A DNA stretch of 64,000 bases from Marinobacter sp. F3R08. GTDB lineage: Bacteria > Pseudomonadota > Gammaproteobacteria > Pseudomonadales > Oleiphilaceae. Location: NCBI RefSeq assembly GCF_018860425.1, contig NZ_JAHKPI010000025.1, positions 404,524 to 468,523 of the forward strand, given 5' to 3'. Position numbers and translations under genes: made by a program. The notes under the pieces are model-generated. The model saw only the letters and a list, made by a program, of their open reading frames with translations, did not search any database and was not told the DNA's origin. Below are positions 16,769 through 25,461 of this stretch, piece by piece; within the stretch, counting starts at the first letter, position 1; each line of letters opens with the position of its first letter.

Positions 16769-17917
16769 TTGCGAGTTTACTGTTTGTTGGCACTACTTTG
16801 GTGCGCGCCTGCCGGCGCATTTTCATTGGCAGAAAAACTGCCAGTGAACCCCTCTGGCTGGAGCCTCTATCCCGGAAACCTGCTTAAGTCGGTTGCCGGT
16901 TATCTCGCATCAAACCTGCAGTTTTCCGGTGCGTCCAACCATAGTGCCGGCGCCGTTGACGGCAGACTGACAATGTCGGGCAATAACATGATTCTGTCCA
17001 GTCATGATATTTCGCTGGACTTCGAGGACTCAGTCTCTCAAAGGAATGGCGGTGAATCCGAGTCGCTCGCTTTCCGGTACTCTTTTCCTGTTGCGGGCGT
17101 TCACGTCCGTATGGCTGTCGAAGACTCGGAGTATCTGGGGGTGTCCACCAAAGCAGGCCAGCAATTAGATGCTCGTGGAGAACACCATGGATTGACGCTC
17201 TCCGGAAGTCGGGCCCTTTGGTCGTGGCAGGGCTTTGAAGTGGATAGCGTCTTCCGTCATTCCAATGGCAAAACCCACACCTATGAGGAATCGGTCTGGG
17301 TTTCGGATGCCACACATCAATTCTCCAGTTTCGGGTTGCGGTATTCCGGGAAGCGGGAGCTGGCCGGCGGGTTCCGGGCTGGTTCTTCAATCACGGCTTT
17401 GGGCGGATGGGAAACTATCGAATCCGTCAGCACGTCGGTAGATTCTTCTGAGGAGACGGGGTTTCACAAGATCGCGTTGGGGGCGTCACTCAGTCGCACG
17501 TTTTATCGCTGGGATCTGGGGCTCGATGGCCGCTATCAATTGGCTCCGGAAGATCTTGCTGCTGCAGAGTACCTGCAAATAGCCGGGCCCTCGATGATGA
17601 GGGGGTTCAACGGCCAGTCCCTGTATGTCTCAGAGGGTGGATGGGTTCGTATGAATGCCCGAAGCCCCGGGTACAGCATTCCTTTCACCAGGGCGGTGAA
17701 TTCGTATGTCATGGTATCGGTGCTCAGGGGGTGGGCGTCTACGTCCGCCGCTGATAATGGCGGGTTTGGCGCAAGCACCGGTGAAATATCCCTGACCCTT
17801 CAAGGGCGACGATTTCTCGCCAACATGAGTGTCGGTCAGATTCTGGATCTTTCGGGTGATGCGATGCAGCGCCCTGCGCGACCGGATGTGTCCTTCTCCA
17901 TGACATTGGGTATCTGA
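16769..17917 (+). CDS. Probable outer-membrane beta-barrel of TpsB/Omp85 type without POTRA domains
   Basis: A 382-aa exported protein. It starts with TTG at 16769, seven bases after TTGAGG, and has a short signal peptide ending APAGA. The rest alternates in a way typical of amphipathic strands. Near residue 270 it has IAGPSMMRGFNGQSL followed by GGWVRMNARSP, resembling the RGF/Y and following strand of TpsB (ShlB/FhaC) transporters. The upstream POTRA domains of that family are absent, and the last residue is Ile, not Phe. It precedes opgG by about 140 bases. A role in outer-membrane passage of a product from the glucan genes is possible but only a contextual guess. Confidence 0.6.
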   Translation: MRVYCLLALLWCAPAGAFSLAEKLPVNPSGWSLYPGNLLKSVAGYLASNLQFSGASNHSAGAVDGRLTMSGNNMILSSHDISLDFEDSVSQRNGGESESLAFRYSFPVAGVHVRMAVEDSEYLGVSTKAGQQLDARGEHHGLTLSGSRALWSWQGFEVDSVFRHSNGKTHTYEESVWVSDATHQFSSFGLRYSGKRELAGGFRAGSSITALGGWETIESVSTSVDSSEETGFHKIALGASLSRTFYRWDLGLDGRYQLAPEDLAAAEYLQIAGPSMMRGFNGQSLYVSEGGWVRMNARSPGYSIPFTRAVNSYVMVSVLRGWASTSAADNGGFGASTGEISLTLQGRRFLANMSVGQILDLSGDAMQRPARPDVSFSMTLGI

Positions 17918-18056
17918 CTCCGTTCGCAAGAGCGATTCCTGAAACATCCGGGTAGTTTCCGGGTAAATCCTTTCGAAGCCGTTACGAAGATGTCACTTGA
18001 GGCCGGGCCTGCCTCAGGTGCTACATTCATGTAACCGCAAGCAAGGGATTTTCTGC

Positions 18057-19604
18057 ATGAGAGATTCAGGACTGCAAACAACTTGTCTGATGGTGTGTTG
18101 TCTGTTTGGACTTCCTTCTCTGGCGAGCGCCTTCGACTTTGAAGAGGTGATTGAGAAGGCAGAAGCACTTTCCAGAGAGAGCTATCAGTCGCCATCGCAG
18201 GCGCCAGACTTTCTTCGGAACCTGGATTATCCTGCGTATCAGTCCATCCGCTTCAAGCCCGAAGAAAGTCTTTGGCATTCGGGACAGTCACCATTTCAGG
18301 TGATGATGATCCCCCAGGGAAATTTTTATGCGCACCCGGTAAAACTCCACGAGATCGACGGCTCGGGTGTAAAGCCGGTTGCATTCGATAAGACAGATTT
18401 CGATTACCCGAACCCCGAACTCGAAAAACGGATTCCGGCTGACCTGGGTTATGCGGGCATTAAACTCACGTTTCCGCTGGATGGCGACGATGCTCAGAAT
18501 CAGTTCATGGTTTTCGGCGGCGCCAGCTATTTCCGGGCGGTTGGCAAAGGGCAGCAATTCGGGCTTTCCGGGCGTGGTATCGCGGTTGATACTGGCCTGC
18601 CATCAGGCGAAGAGTTCCCCACCTTTACAGAGATCTGGCTGGAAAGGCCGGCTGCTGATAGCAAAAGCATGGTGGTTTACGGGCTTCTCGATGGGCCGAG
18701 TTTGACCGGCGCCTACCGGTTCGTGATCCAGCCGGGGGAAAACACTCAGGTGCGTGTTACTTCGGAACTGTTCTTCCGGGACGACATACAGCAACTTGGA
18801 TTGGCTCCGCTCACTTCGATGTTCTATTACGGCGAAAATACCGTACGCCCGGAAGGGGAGTGGCGACCCCAGGTTCATGATTCTGATGGTTTGCTGGTTC
18901 ATGATGGCCAATCCGGAGAATGGCTCTGGAGACCGCTGGTGAATCCATCCCAGCTCCAATTGAGTTTCCATGAGGTGGATAAGCTAAACGGGTTCGGGTT
19001 AATACAAAGGGATCAGGCTTTTCACAAGTTCGAAGACAGTGAGGCCAGATACGATCTGAGGCCCAGTGCCTGGGTTGAGCCAGCGGAGGCCTGGGGTGCT
19101 GGCTCGGTGGTGCTTGTTGAAATTCCCTCTGGTGCCGAAACCAATGACAACATCGCTGCGTTCTGGAAGCCGGACCAGGAAGTAAAGGGCGGAGAGAGTC
19201 GGCGCTTTGCATATGATCTGACGTTTGGCGGGCCGGAGATAACCCGCCATCCGTCTGGACAAGCGGTTAACACCTTCCTCGGCGATGGCAATCGCACGGG
19301 CGGCGGTGATGAGCCGGGAGCCTATCGTCTCATTGTGGATTTCCAGGGTGACAAGCTAAGGGCTCTGGGGGCGGAGGATCCGGTCGTCAGCCAGGTCACC
19401 GGTGGTAAAGGTGTCGAGGTGATGGAGCATTTTGTGGAATACGTTGATGCCAGTGATGTCTGGAGGCTTTCCATCCTGGCGAAGCCAGCGGCGAATGAAC
19501 CGCTAGCGGTGCGAGGATTTCTCAGCCTTGATGATCAGCCTCTGACCGAAACCTGGACTTACTCGCTAGAACCGATGACAGATCTGCGGTCTAACTCTGA
19601 GTGA
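18057..19604 (+). CDS. opgG: Glucans biosynthesis protein G (periplasmic)
   Basis: Periplasmic protein needed for synthesis and branching of osmoregulated periplasmic glucans. The 515-aa product begins at the ATG at 18057, with AAGGG at 18043-18047. A Sec signal peptide ends SLASA, and the mature chain starts FDFEEVIEKAEAL, as in OpgG. Family segments are YQSIRFKPEESLWHSG, DLGYAGIKLTFPL, FGGASYFRAVGKGQQFGLSGRG, APLTSMFYYGEN, HDSDGLLVHDG, ERPAADSKSMVVYGLLDGPS and RPSAWVEPAEAWGAGSVVLVE. It forms a unit with a small gene, opgH and opgD. OpgD in the same cluster is a paralogue, with a Tat instead of a Sec signal. Confidence 0.93.
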   Translation: MRDSGLQTTCLMVCCLFGLPSLASAFDFEEVIEKAEALSRESYQSPSQAPDFLRNLDYPAYQSIRFKPEESLWHSGQSPFQVMMIPQGNFYAHPVKLHEIDGSGVKPVAFDKTDFDYPNPELEKRIPADLGYAGIKLTFPLDGDDAQNQFMVFGGASYFRAVGKGQQFGLSGRGIAVDTGLPSGEEFPTFTEIWLERPAADSKSMVVYGLLDGPSLTGAYRFVIQPGENTQVRVTSELFFRDDIQQLGLAPLTSMFYYGENTVRPEGEWRPQVHDSDGLLVHDGQSGEWLWRPLVNPSQLQLSFHEVDKLNGFGLIQRDQAFHKFEDSEARYDLRPSAWVEPAEAWGAGSVVLVEIPSGAETNDNIAAFWKPDQEVKGGESRRFAYDLTFGGPEITRHPSGQAVNTFLGDGNRTGGGDEPGAYRLIVDFQGDKLRALGAEDPVVSQVTGGKGVEVMEHFVEYVDASDVWRLSILAKPAANEPLAVRGFLSLDDQPLTETWTYSLEPMTDLRSNSE

Positions 19605-19628
19605 TGATGACGGTGAAAGGAGGTGCCT

Positions 19629-19916
19629 ATGACAGATCCTGTTTTTCAGCGGGTATTCGTTCGTCTGTGCAGCTATCTGGCGGAGGCCGGTATTGAGATG
19701 ACCCAGCCTCATTGCCGTAACCTGTTGAGATTGATGGATGATGTTCTGGCGGAGGTAGGCGAGGGTGACGACGCTGAGGAGCTCAGCGAGACCCTGTGGC
19801 TTTGTCGGGCAATGGATCGGCTAACTGACTACTTTACGTTGTCTGAAGACAGACTTCCGGCGCCTACCCCACCTTTGCTGCGCGGTAGCATAGGATATCC
19901 ATCCCATGGCGGATGA
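19629..19916 (+). CDS. Small unknown protein between opgG and opgH
   Basis: A 95-aa product from the ATG at 19629, behind an ideal AAAGGAGGT (19617-19625 region). It is acidic (GEGDDAEELSE), predicted helical and has no signal peptide or membrane segment, so it is cytoplasmic. Its end overlaps the opgH start by 11 bases, so translation of OpgH is probably coupled to it. I do not recognise the family. Position suggests a role in glucan synthesis or OpgH control. Confidence 0.75.
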   Translation: MTDPVFQRVFVRLCSYLAEAGIEMTQPHCRNLLRLMDDVLAEVGEGDDAEELSETLWLCRAMDRLTDYFTLSEDRLPAPTPPLLRGSIGYPSHGG

Positions 19917-22020
19917 TGTGTCAGGCGTCAACGCCTCCAGGGGGCAGCGCTGGAGGCGTATTGCCTTTTTCCGTCGTAGTCTGCTGGCGCTTTTTGTGCT
20001 GGGGCAAACAGCGGTAGCCAGTTATTGCCTGCTGTGGGTACTGCCATACCATGGCGGGACCTTGCTCGAACTTGGTATGACGGCATTGTTTGCCATCCTC
20101 TATGCCTGGATTGCCGTTGGTTTCTGGACGGCAGTTTTTGGTTTCTTGATTCGCCTTGCGGGAGGCGACCGTCACGCGTTACTGCGTCGTCACACAGACG
20201 AGTCGCTGGCCCAGACGCCGCTGGCCAAGACCGCCATTTTACTGCCAATCTATCATGAGCCGGTGCAGTGGACTCTTAGTGGCCTGAAGGCGGTATATCG
20301 GGATATCGAGCGCTCTGGCCACATTGAGCATTTCGAGTTTTATATTCTGTCCGACAGCCGGGATCCGGACGTCTGGCTGAAAGAGCAGGAAGTGTGGCAT
20401 TCGCTGGTCCGGGAGCTGGGGGCTGAAGGTCGTCTGTTCTACCGTCGACGCCCGGTAAACCTGAACTACAAAAGCGGTAATGTAGCGGATTTTCTCCGCC
20501 GGTGGGGGCGTCGGTTCAAGTACATGGTTGTGCTTGATGCGGATAGTCTTTTGGGTGGTGACACTGTATTGCGCATGGTCCGTCTGATGGAGCGCGAGCC
20601 TGCGGTGGGTATTCTGCAAACCAATCCAACCATTATTAATGCTCAGTCGCTGTTCGCCCGCATCCAGCAATTTGCCAATCGATTTTATTCAACCTTGTTT
20701 GCTACCGGCCTTGCAGCGATTCAAATGGGCGACGCGGCATTCTGGGGGCACAATGCCATTCTCCGTACCGAGCCATTCATGAAGCACTGTGGTTTGCCCA
20801 AGCTCGGTGGATTCGGGATTTTCGGTGGTCCCATCATGAGCCACGATTTTGTCGAGGCTGCCTATATGGGAAGGGCCGATTATGAAGTGTGGCTGGAAAC
20901 GGGGCTTGGGAACAGCTTTGAGGAATCGCCACCCACGCTGGCGGATGAACTGGCACGAGATAATCGCTGGGCCAAGGGTAACCTGCAGCACCTCTGGGTG
21001 ATGCTGCGTGAGCCGGGACTCCGCTTTGCCCATCGTATGGCCTTTTTTAACGGGGTGATGGCGTACCTGGCCTCGCCTCTCTGGCTTGGCTTTCTTGTCC
21101 TGACAACGTTAGAAGCAGCCAGTATGACTCTCGCGCCTATCGAGTACTTTCCAGAAGGCCACCAGGGTCCGTTTCCGCTCTGGCCGGTATGGCGGCCCGG
21201 TTGGGCGTTGGTGCTGGCGGTCAGCACGTTTGCTCTGCTGTTCCTGCCCAAGTTTCTGGCGATCATTGATGCACTCCTGCATCGGTATACACGGGAATAC
21301 GGGGGGTTCTTCCGGCTTTGTTCCAGCGTGTTTCTGGAAATTGTTATCTCGATATTGCTGGCGCCGGTAAGGATGTGGGCGCACAGTCGATTTGTTGTGT
21401 CTGCACTGCTTAATCTGTCGCTGTCGTGGGCTGGCCAGAACCGGACGGAAGAGACTACCTGGCGCGAAGCACTGATAACACAGTTGCCGGGAATGCTTCT
21501 GGCCGGGTCCTGGTCGGCATTTGCCTGGAGCCTGGATACGCTCTTTTTCCTCTGGTCGCTACCCGTGGCTATTCCGTTGTTGCTGGCTGCGCCGACTGCC
21601 GTTTATCTGAGCCGGACAGGGCCGGGTGGTTTCCTTCGGGCTCAGGGATTGTTGCAAATACCCGAGGAACAGGAACCTCCTATGCCACTGTTGGACGATG
21701 CCAAGAGATTTCGCCTTGAGTCGGCGCCCGAATCAGTGCTTAGCCCATTTGAACAGGCTGTCCTCAATCCAGACCTGAATCGCTTACACAAAGCGCTCGC
21801 GAGAAATCACCGCAGAGGTCCACGAAGGCAGCAACTTGAGTCAGCGGTTTCCCGTTGCGTGAAGTTCGGGCCGGAAGGCCTGACGCCCCGGGAGCTAAGT
21901 GGCCTCGCTCGGGACAGGCAATCCCTCTGCGATCTCCACAAAGCCGCCTGGCGAGCGCCTGACAGCAGTTATTGGGGGCAATGCGTGAGTCGAAAGGGCC
22001 TTGAATCGCCTTCCGGGTAA
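19906..22020 (+). CDS. opgH: Glucans biosynthesis glucosyltransferase H
   Basis: Inner-membrane beta-1,2-glucosyltransferase that uses UDP-glucose to build the glucan backbone. The 704-aa chain has N-terminal membrane segments (about 22-45 and 55-85), a GT2 catalytic domain and several C-terminal membrane segments. Catalytic signs are ILLPIYHEP, the DAD of VVLDADSLLGG, GHNAILRTEPF, the GGPIMSHDFVEAA acceptor-site region and RDNRWAKGN, the Q/RxxRW equivalent. It is shorter than the roughly 850-aa E. coli protein because of a reduced N-terminus. It overlaps the small gene upstream and is followed by opgD after 31 bases. Confidence 0.93.
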   Translation: MADDVSGVNASRGQRWRRIAFFRRSLLALFVLGQTAVASYCLLWVLPYHGGTLLELGMTALFAILYAWIAVGFWTAVFGFLIRLAGGDRHALLRRHTDESLAQTPLAKTAILLPIYHEPVQWTLSGLKAVYRDIERSGHIEHFEFYILSDSRDPDVWLKEQEVWHSLVRELGAEGRLFYRRRPVNLNYKSGNVADFLRRWGRRFKYMVVLDADSLLGGDTVLRMVRLMEREPAVGILQTNPTIINAQSLFARIQQFANRFYSTLFATGLAAIQMGDAAFWGHNAILRTEPFMKHCGLPKLGGFGIFGGPIMSHDFVEAAYMGRADYEVWLETGLGNSFEESPPTLADELARDNRWAKGNLQHLWVMLREPGLRFAHRMAFFNGVMAYLASPLWLGFLVLTTLEAASMTLAPIEYFPEGHQGPFPLWPVWRPGWALVLAVSTFALLFLPKFLAIIDALLHRYTREYGGFFRLCSSVFLEIVISILLAPVRMWAHSRFVVSALLNLSLSWAGQNRTEETTWREALITQLPGMLLAGSWSAFAWSLDTLFFLWSLPVAIPLLLAAPTAVYLSRTGPGGFLRAQGLLQIPEEQEPPMPLLDDAKRFRLESAPESVLSPFEQAVLNPDLNRLHKALARNHRRGPRRQQLESAVSRCVKFGPEGLTPRELSGLARDRQSLCDLHKAAWRAPDSSYWGQCVSRKGLESPSG

Positions 22021-22051
22021 CAACGAATTTCCAGTTACAGGAGAACGGGTA

Positions 22052-23641
22052 ATGATGGATAGACGGTCACTGGTAAAGGCGATGGCGGGATTGATGGGGG
22101 CCGGGCTATTGCCTTTAACCTCTCTGGTTCACGGCGCCGGAGTTCAGCCCATTTCTGGCAGCAAGCCCCGTTCTTTCAGTTACGGTTGGTTAAAAGGCCT
22201 GGCACGGGAGAGGGCAAGTCAGGCTTATGTATCTCATGAAGGTGAGTTGCCCGAAACGCTCAAAACGCTGTCGTGGGATGATTACCAGGCGATCGGTTTT
22301 CGCGCTGATCAGGCGCTTTGGCGTGATACCGACAGCGCGTTCCAGATCCAGCTCTTCCACCTTGGCCTCTACTTCCAGCAACCGGTGAAAATCCACGAAG
22401 TCGTTGATGGAGAAGCCACCGAACTTGCTTACCAGCAGGGATTGTTCCGGTATGAAGGGGAGCAGCCGTTGGGAGACCTGCCGGAAGACATGGGCTATGC
22501 CGGGTTTCGGGTGCATTACCACAACAATTTTGCGCTCGATCTGGCGGCCTTTCTGGGGGCGAGTTATTTCCGGGCGGTAGGTTCAGAGATGCAATACGGG
22601 GTGTCGTCCAGAGGGCTGGCGATCGATACCGGCATGAATAAGGAAGAGGAGTTTCCCCGTTTTACCGAATTCTGGCTTGAACAACCTGAGCCGGAGAGCG
22701 GGCGTTTGAACGTCTGGGCGCTGCTTGATTCCCCAAGTACTACGGGTGCCTATGCGTTTGTGCTCGATCCCGGACGCAACATGGTAATGGATGTGGATGT
22801 TGCGCTTTACCCAAGGACAGAGATCACCCGAGCTGGTATTGCGCCGTTGACCAGTATGTACCAGGTGGGAGAAAACAGCCGGCGTATGGACTACGACTGG
22901 CGGCCGGAGATACACGATTCTGATGGGCTTGCGATGCGTACCGGTAATGGCGAGTGGTTATGGCGGCCCTTGGTGAACCCTGTCACTCTAAGGTTCAACA
23001 GCTACCGTGACCACAATCCTTCAGGCTTCGGGTTACTGCAAAGAGACAGAGATTTCGACCATTACCAGGACGATGGGGTCTTTTACGACCGTCGACCGAG
23101 TGTTTGGGTGGAGCCCATCGGTGAATGGGGCGCGGGCAGTGTTGATCTGGTAGAAATCCCGACTGTTGACGAAACCTTCGATAATATCGTCGCTTTCTGG
23201 CACCCGGACTCGCCCTTACTGCCGGGCCGGGAGTACCTCTTCAGTTACCGACTGCACTGGGGAGAGGCAGCGCCCGTGCAACCCTATGAATTAGCAACGG
23301 TTCAGGCAACCCGTACCGGCCTGGGGGGCGTTGTTGGCCAAAAACGGACGTACTTTTCCTGGCGCTTTGCAGTCGATTTCGCTGGCGGTGCCCTGGAAAT
23401 GCTGGGTCAGGATGCTGAGGTGGAGCCGGTAATCAGTGTGAGCAGGGGGGACGTTGAGATTACCTCCGCGCGGCCATTGTCTGCAATCGGCGGTTACCGT
23501 GCGATGTTTGATCTTGTCCCCGGAGATTCAGTTGAACCCATCAATATTCGCGTGTACCTCAGGCTTCATGGCGAACCGTTGACGGAGACCTGGCTTTATC
23601 AGTACACCCCGCCACCGGTTGATGAGCGCGAACTCTATTGA
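22052..23641 (+). CDS. opgD: Glucans biosynthesis protein D (periplasmic, Tat-exported)
   Basis: Paralogue of OpgG that controls the structure of periplasmic glucans. The 529-aa product starts at the first of two ATGs (22052), with CAGGAGAA at 22038-22045. The N-terminus MMDRRSLVKAMAGLMGAG is a twin-arginine signal like that of E. coli OpgD. Shared family sequence includes YQAIGFRADQALW, DMGYAGFRVHY, FLGASYFRAVGSEMQYGVSSRG, IAPLTSMYQVGENS, HDSDGLAM and RPSVWVEPIGEWGAGSVDLVE. It is the last gene of the opg unit; the prp regulator follows after a 112-base regulatory gap. Confidence 0.92.
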   Translation: MMDRRSLVKAMAGLMGAGLLPLTSLVHGAGVQPISGSKPRSFSYGWLKGLARERASQAYVSHEGELPETLKTLSWDDYQAIGFRADQALWRDTDSAFQIQLFHLGLYFQQPVKIHEVVDGEATELAYQQGLFRYEGEQPLGDLPEDMGYAGFRVHYHNNFALDLAAFLGASYFRAVGSEMQYGVSSRGLAIDTGMNKEEEFPRFTEFWLEQPEPESGRLNVWALLDSPSTTGAYAFVLDPGRNMVMDVDVALYPRTEITRAGIAPLTSMYQVGENSRRMDYDWRPEIHDSDGLAMRTGNGEWLWRPLVNPVTLRFNSYRDHNPSGFGLLQRDRDFDHYQDDGVFYDRRPSVWVEPIGEWGAGSVDLVEIPTVDETFDNIVAFWHPDSPLLPGREYLFSYRLHWGEAAPVQPYELATVQATRTGLGGVVGQKRTYFSWRFAVDFAGGALEMLGQDAEVEPVISVSRGDVEITSARPLSAIGGYRAMFDLVPGDSVEPINIRVYLRLHGEPLTETWLYQYTPPPVDERELY

Positions 23642-23654
23642 TTGGGGCAGTCCG

Positions 23655-23664
23655 TTGTAAACAA
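23655..23664. promoter_or_regulatory. GntR-type operator-like inverted repeat, copy 1
   Basis: TTGTAAACAA is a perfect TTGT-NN-ACAA inverted repeat, the furthest upstream of three in the gap before the GntR regulator gene. FadR-type GntR proteins commonly bind short repeats of this shape. Confidence 0.5.
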
Positions 23665-23668
23665 TTCA

Positions 23669-23682
23669 AGAGGTCGACCTCT
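23669..23682. repeat. Perfect 14-bp palindrome in the prp regulatory gap
   Basis: AGAGGTCGACCTCT equals its own reverse complement. It sits between operator-like copies 1 and 2, just upstream of the candidate -35. It differs in sequence from the TTGTNNACAA sites, so it may serve another regulator or be chance. Confidence 0.45.
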
Positions 23683-23686
23683 CCAG

Positions 23687-23700
23687 TATTGTTGACAATA
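23687..23700. promoter_or_regulatory. GntR-type operator-like inverted repeat, copy 2
   Basis: TATTGTTGACAATA has perfect 6-base arms around TG and contains the core TTGTTGACAA (23689-23698). It overlaps the candidate -35 TTGACA (23692-23697), so bound repressor would block RNA polymerase. Confidence 0.6.
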
Positions 23701-23720
23701 TTTACCCTTAGGCGTAGATT
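23692..23720 (+). promoter_or_regulatory. Sigma-70-type promoter for gntR and the prp operon
   Basis: TTGACA (23692-23697) and TAGATT (23715-23720) are separated by 17 bases. The predicted transcription start near 23727 leaves a short leader before the ATG at 23754, and operator copies 2 and 3 flank the start. This supports autoregulation. Confidence 0.6.
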
Positions 23721-23740
23721 TGCACAAAATAACCTCGGTT

Positions 23741-23750
23741 TTGTTGACAA
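23741..23750. promoter_or_regulatory. GntR-type operator-like inverted repeat, copy 3
   Basis: TTGTTGACAA, identical in core to copy 2, lies three bases before the regulator start codon, where a ribosome site would normally be. Bound protein would sit on the transcribed leader. Confidence 0.6.
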
Positions 23751-23753
23751 ACT

Positions 23754-24434
23754 ATGTCTGAGCTTACTTCTCCCACCTACACCCGCGCCGATGAGGCTTT
23801 CGATTGTCTGCAAACGGCGATCGTGAAAGGCGAATTGGCGCCGGGCGAAAAAATTGGCGAACTGGAACTGTGCTCGCGGTTCAATCTGACCCGCGGACCT
23901 CTCCGGGAAGCGCTGGGGCGACTGGAGTCCCGTGGTTTGCTGGTGCGGCGCCCGCACGCCGGTGTCAAGGTGGTGTCGGTCAGTGCATCGGAATTGATGG
24001 AGCTGTACCGCATTCGCGAGGTGATGGAAGGATTGGCGGCCCGTCAGGCGGCGGAGCGCATGACCGATCAGGAAATTGCCGACCTGCAGGCCACCCTCAA
24101 TGCCCATGAGCGAATGATTGACGAAGCTCAGGGCCAGGCCTATTACCAGGCCGAGGGAGATTATGACTTCCACCACCGAATCGCTACTGGCAGCCGAAAT
24201 ACCAAACTTGCCCAGATGCTCCTGGGCGACCTTTACTACATGGTTCGCATGTACCGTTACCGGCTAAGCACGTCCACCGGTCGTCCCCAGCGCGCCCTCG
24301 GAGAACACCGGCGTATTGTCGAAGCCATCGCCCAGCGCGACGGTGAACTCGCCGAATTTCTGATGAAACGCCATATCAATGCAGCAAGACAGAACATTGA
24401 ACAAAAGATCGAGCAAGGCGAACTGACGATCTAA
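23754..24434 (+). CDS. GntR-family (FadR subfamily) regulator of the methylcitrate genes
   Basis: A 226-aa DNA-binding protein. The winged helix (residues about 10-75) includes AIVKGELAPGEKIGELEL, FNLTRGPLREALGRLESRGLL and the wing RRPHAGVKV. The C-terminal FCD ligand domain has the expected metal-binding Asp and His residues in GDYDFHHRI and ALGEHRRIVEAI. No clear ribosome site precedes the ATG at 23754; the operator repeat occupies that space. It is directly upstream of prpB and co-directional, so it most likely senses a methylcitrate-cycle intermediate and represses the operon. Many bacteria use the sigma-54 activator PrpR instead; GntR control is the alternative arrangement. Confidence 0.88.
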   Translation: MSELTSPTYTRADEAFDCLQTAIVKGELAPGEKIGELELCSRFNLTRGPLREALGRLESRGLLVRRPHAGVKVVSVSASELMELYRIREVMEGLAARQAAERMTDQEIADLQATLNAHERMIDEAQGQAYYQAEGDYDFHHRIATGSRNTKLAQMLLGDLYYMVRMYRYRLSTSTGRPQRALGEHRRIVEAIAQRDGELAEFLMKRHINAARQNIEQKIEQGELTI

Positions 24435-24501
24435 CCGTAGGTCGAATTTTCCCTGAGGGGCATTCGGCAAACCAGAATCAAAACACAGAGAGGCCAACAT
24501 C

Positions 24502-25389
24502 ATGTCCAACAAACTCAGCCCGGGCGCTCGCTTCAGCAAGGCGCTCAAAGAAAATCAGCCCCTGCAGATTGTGGGCACCATCAACGCTTACACCGCAATG
24601 ATGGCGGAGAAAGTGGGGCACCAGGCCATTTATCTTTCCGGTGGTGGAGTGGCTAACGCTTCCTATGGTTTGCCGGATCTGGGTATGACGTCCCTGAACG
24701 ACGTGATCGAAGACGTCCGCCGGATTACGGCTGCCTCCGACGTGCCATTGTTGGTGGATATCGATACCGGTTGGGGTGGTGCCTTCAACATTGCGCGCAC
24801 CATTCGTGAGATGGAACGTGCCGGTGCCGCAGCTGTCCATATTGAGGACCAGGTTGCCCAGAAGCGCTGTGGCCATCGCCCGAACAAGGAGATTGTGTCC
24901 CAGGAAGAAATGGTTGACCGTATCAAAGCTGCCGTCGATGCCCGGCAGGATGAAAGCTTCTTTATTATGGCTCGTACAGACGCGTTCCAGAAAGAAGGGC
25001 TTGAAGCGGCTATCGAGCGCGCCAAGGCCTGTATTGAGGCCGGTGCCGACGGTATCTTCGCCGAGGCCGTGACTGAGCTTGAGCACTACAAGGCCTTCTC
25101 AGAAGCCCTCGACGTGCCCATCCTGGCAAATATCACCGAATTTGGGGCTACGCCTTTATACAACCGTAAGGAACTGGCTGAAGCCGGAGCCGATATGGTG
25201 CTGTATCCGCTCAGCGCTTTCCGGGCGATGAACAAGGCCGCTCTGACTGTTTACCAGAACATTCTGGAGAAGGGCGATCAGAAAGATGTGGTTGACCTCA
25301 TGCAGACCCGGATGGAGCTATACGATTTCCTGAACTACCACGATTTCGAGCAGAAACTGGATCAGCTGTTCCAGCAGACCAAAGGTTAA
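24502..25389 (+). CDS. prpB: 2-methylisocitrate lyase
   Basis: Cleaves 2-methylisocitrate to pyruvate and succinate, the last step of the 2-methylcitrate cycle. The length, 295 aa, is usual. Visible features are [16 protein letters not shown], the metal-binding [22 protein letters not shown] with the catalytic Cys in KRCGH, and MARTDA. A GAGAGG site lies about ten bases before the ATG. It is the first enzyme gene after the regulator, in the order prpB-prpC-acnD-prpF. Confidence 0.95.
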   Translation: MSNKLSPGARFSKALKENQPLQIVGTINAYTAMMAEKVGHQAIYLSGGGVANASYGLPDLGMTSLNDVIEDVRRITAASDVPLLVDIDTGWGGAFNIARTIREMERAGAAAVHIEDQVAQKRCGHRPNKEIVSQEEMVDRIKAAVDARQDESFFIMARTDAFQKEGLEAAIERAKACIEAGADGIFAEAVTELEHYKAFSEALDVPILANITEFGATPLYNRKELAEAGADMVLYPLSAFRAMNKAALTVYQNILEKGDQKDVVDLMQTRMELYDFLNYHDFEQKLDQLFQQTKG

Positions 25390-25461
25390 TAACTGAACTT
25401 GGGGGTAGATGGCCATTCCATCTGCCCTCATGCTCTAACAAGACAAAGATGGGAGACAACA

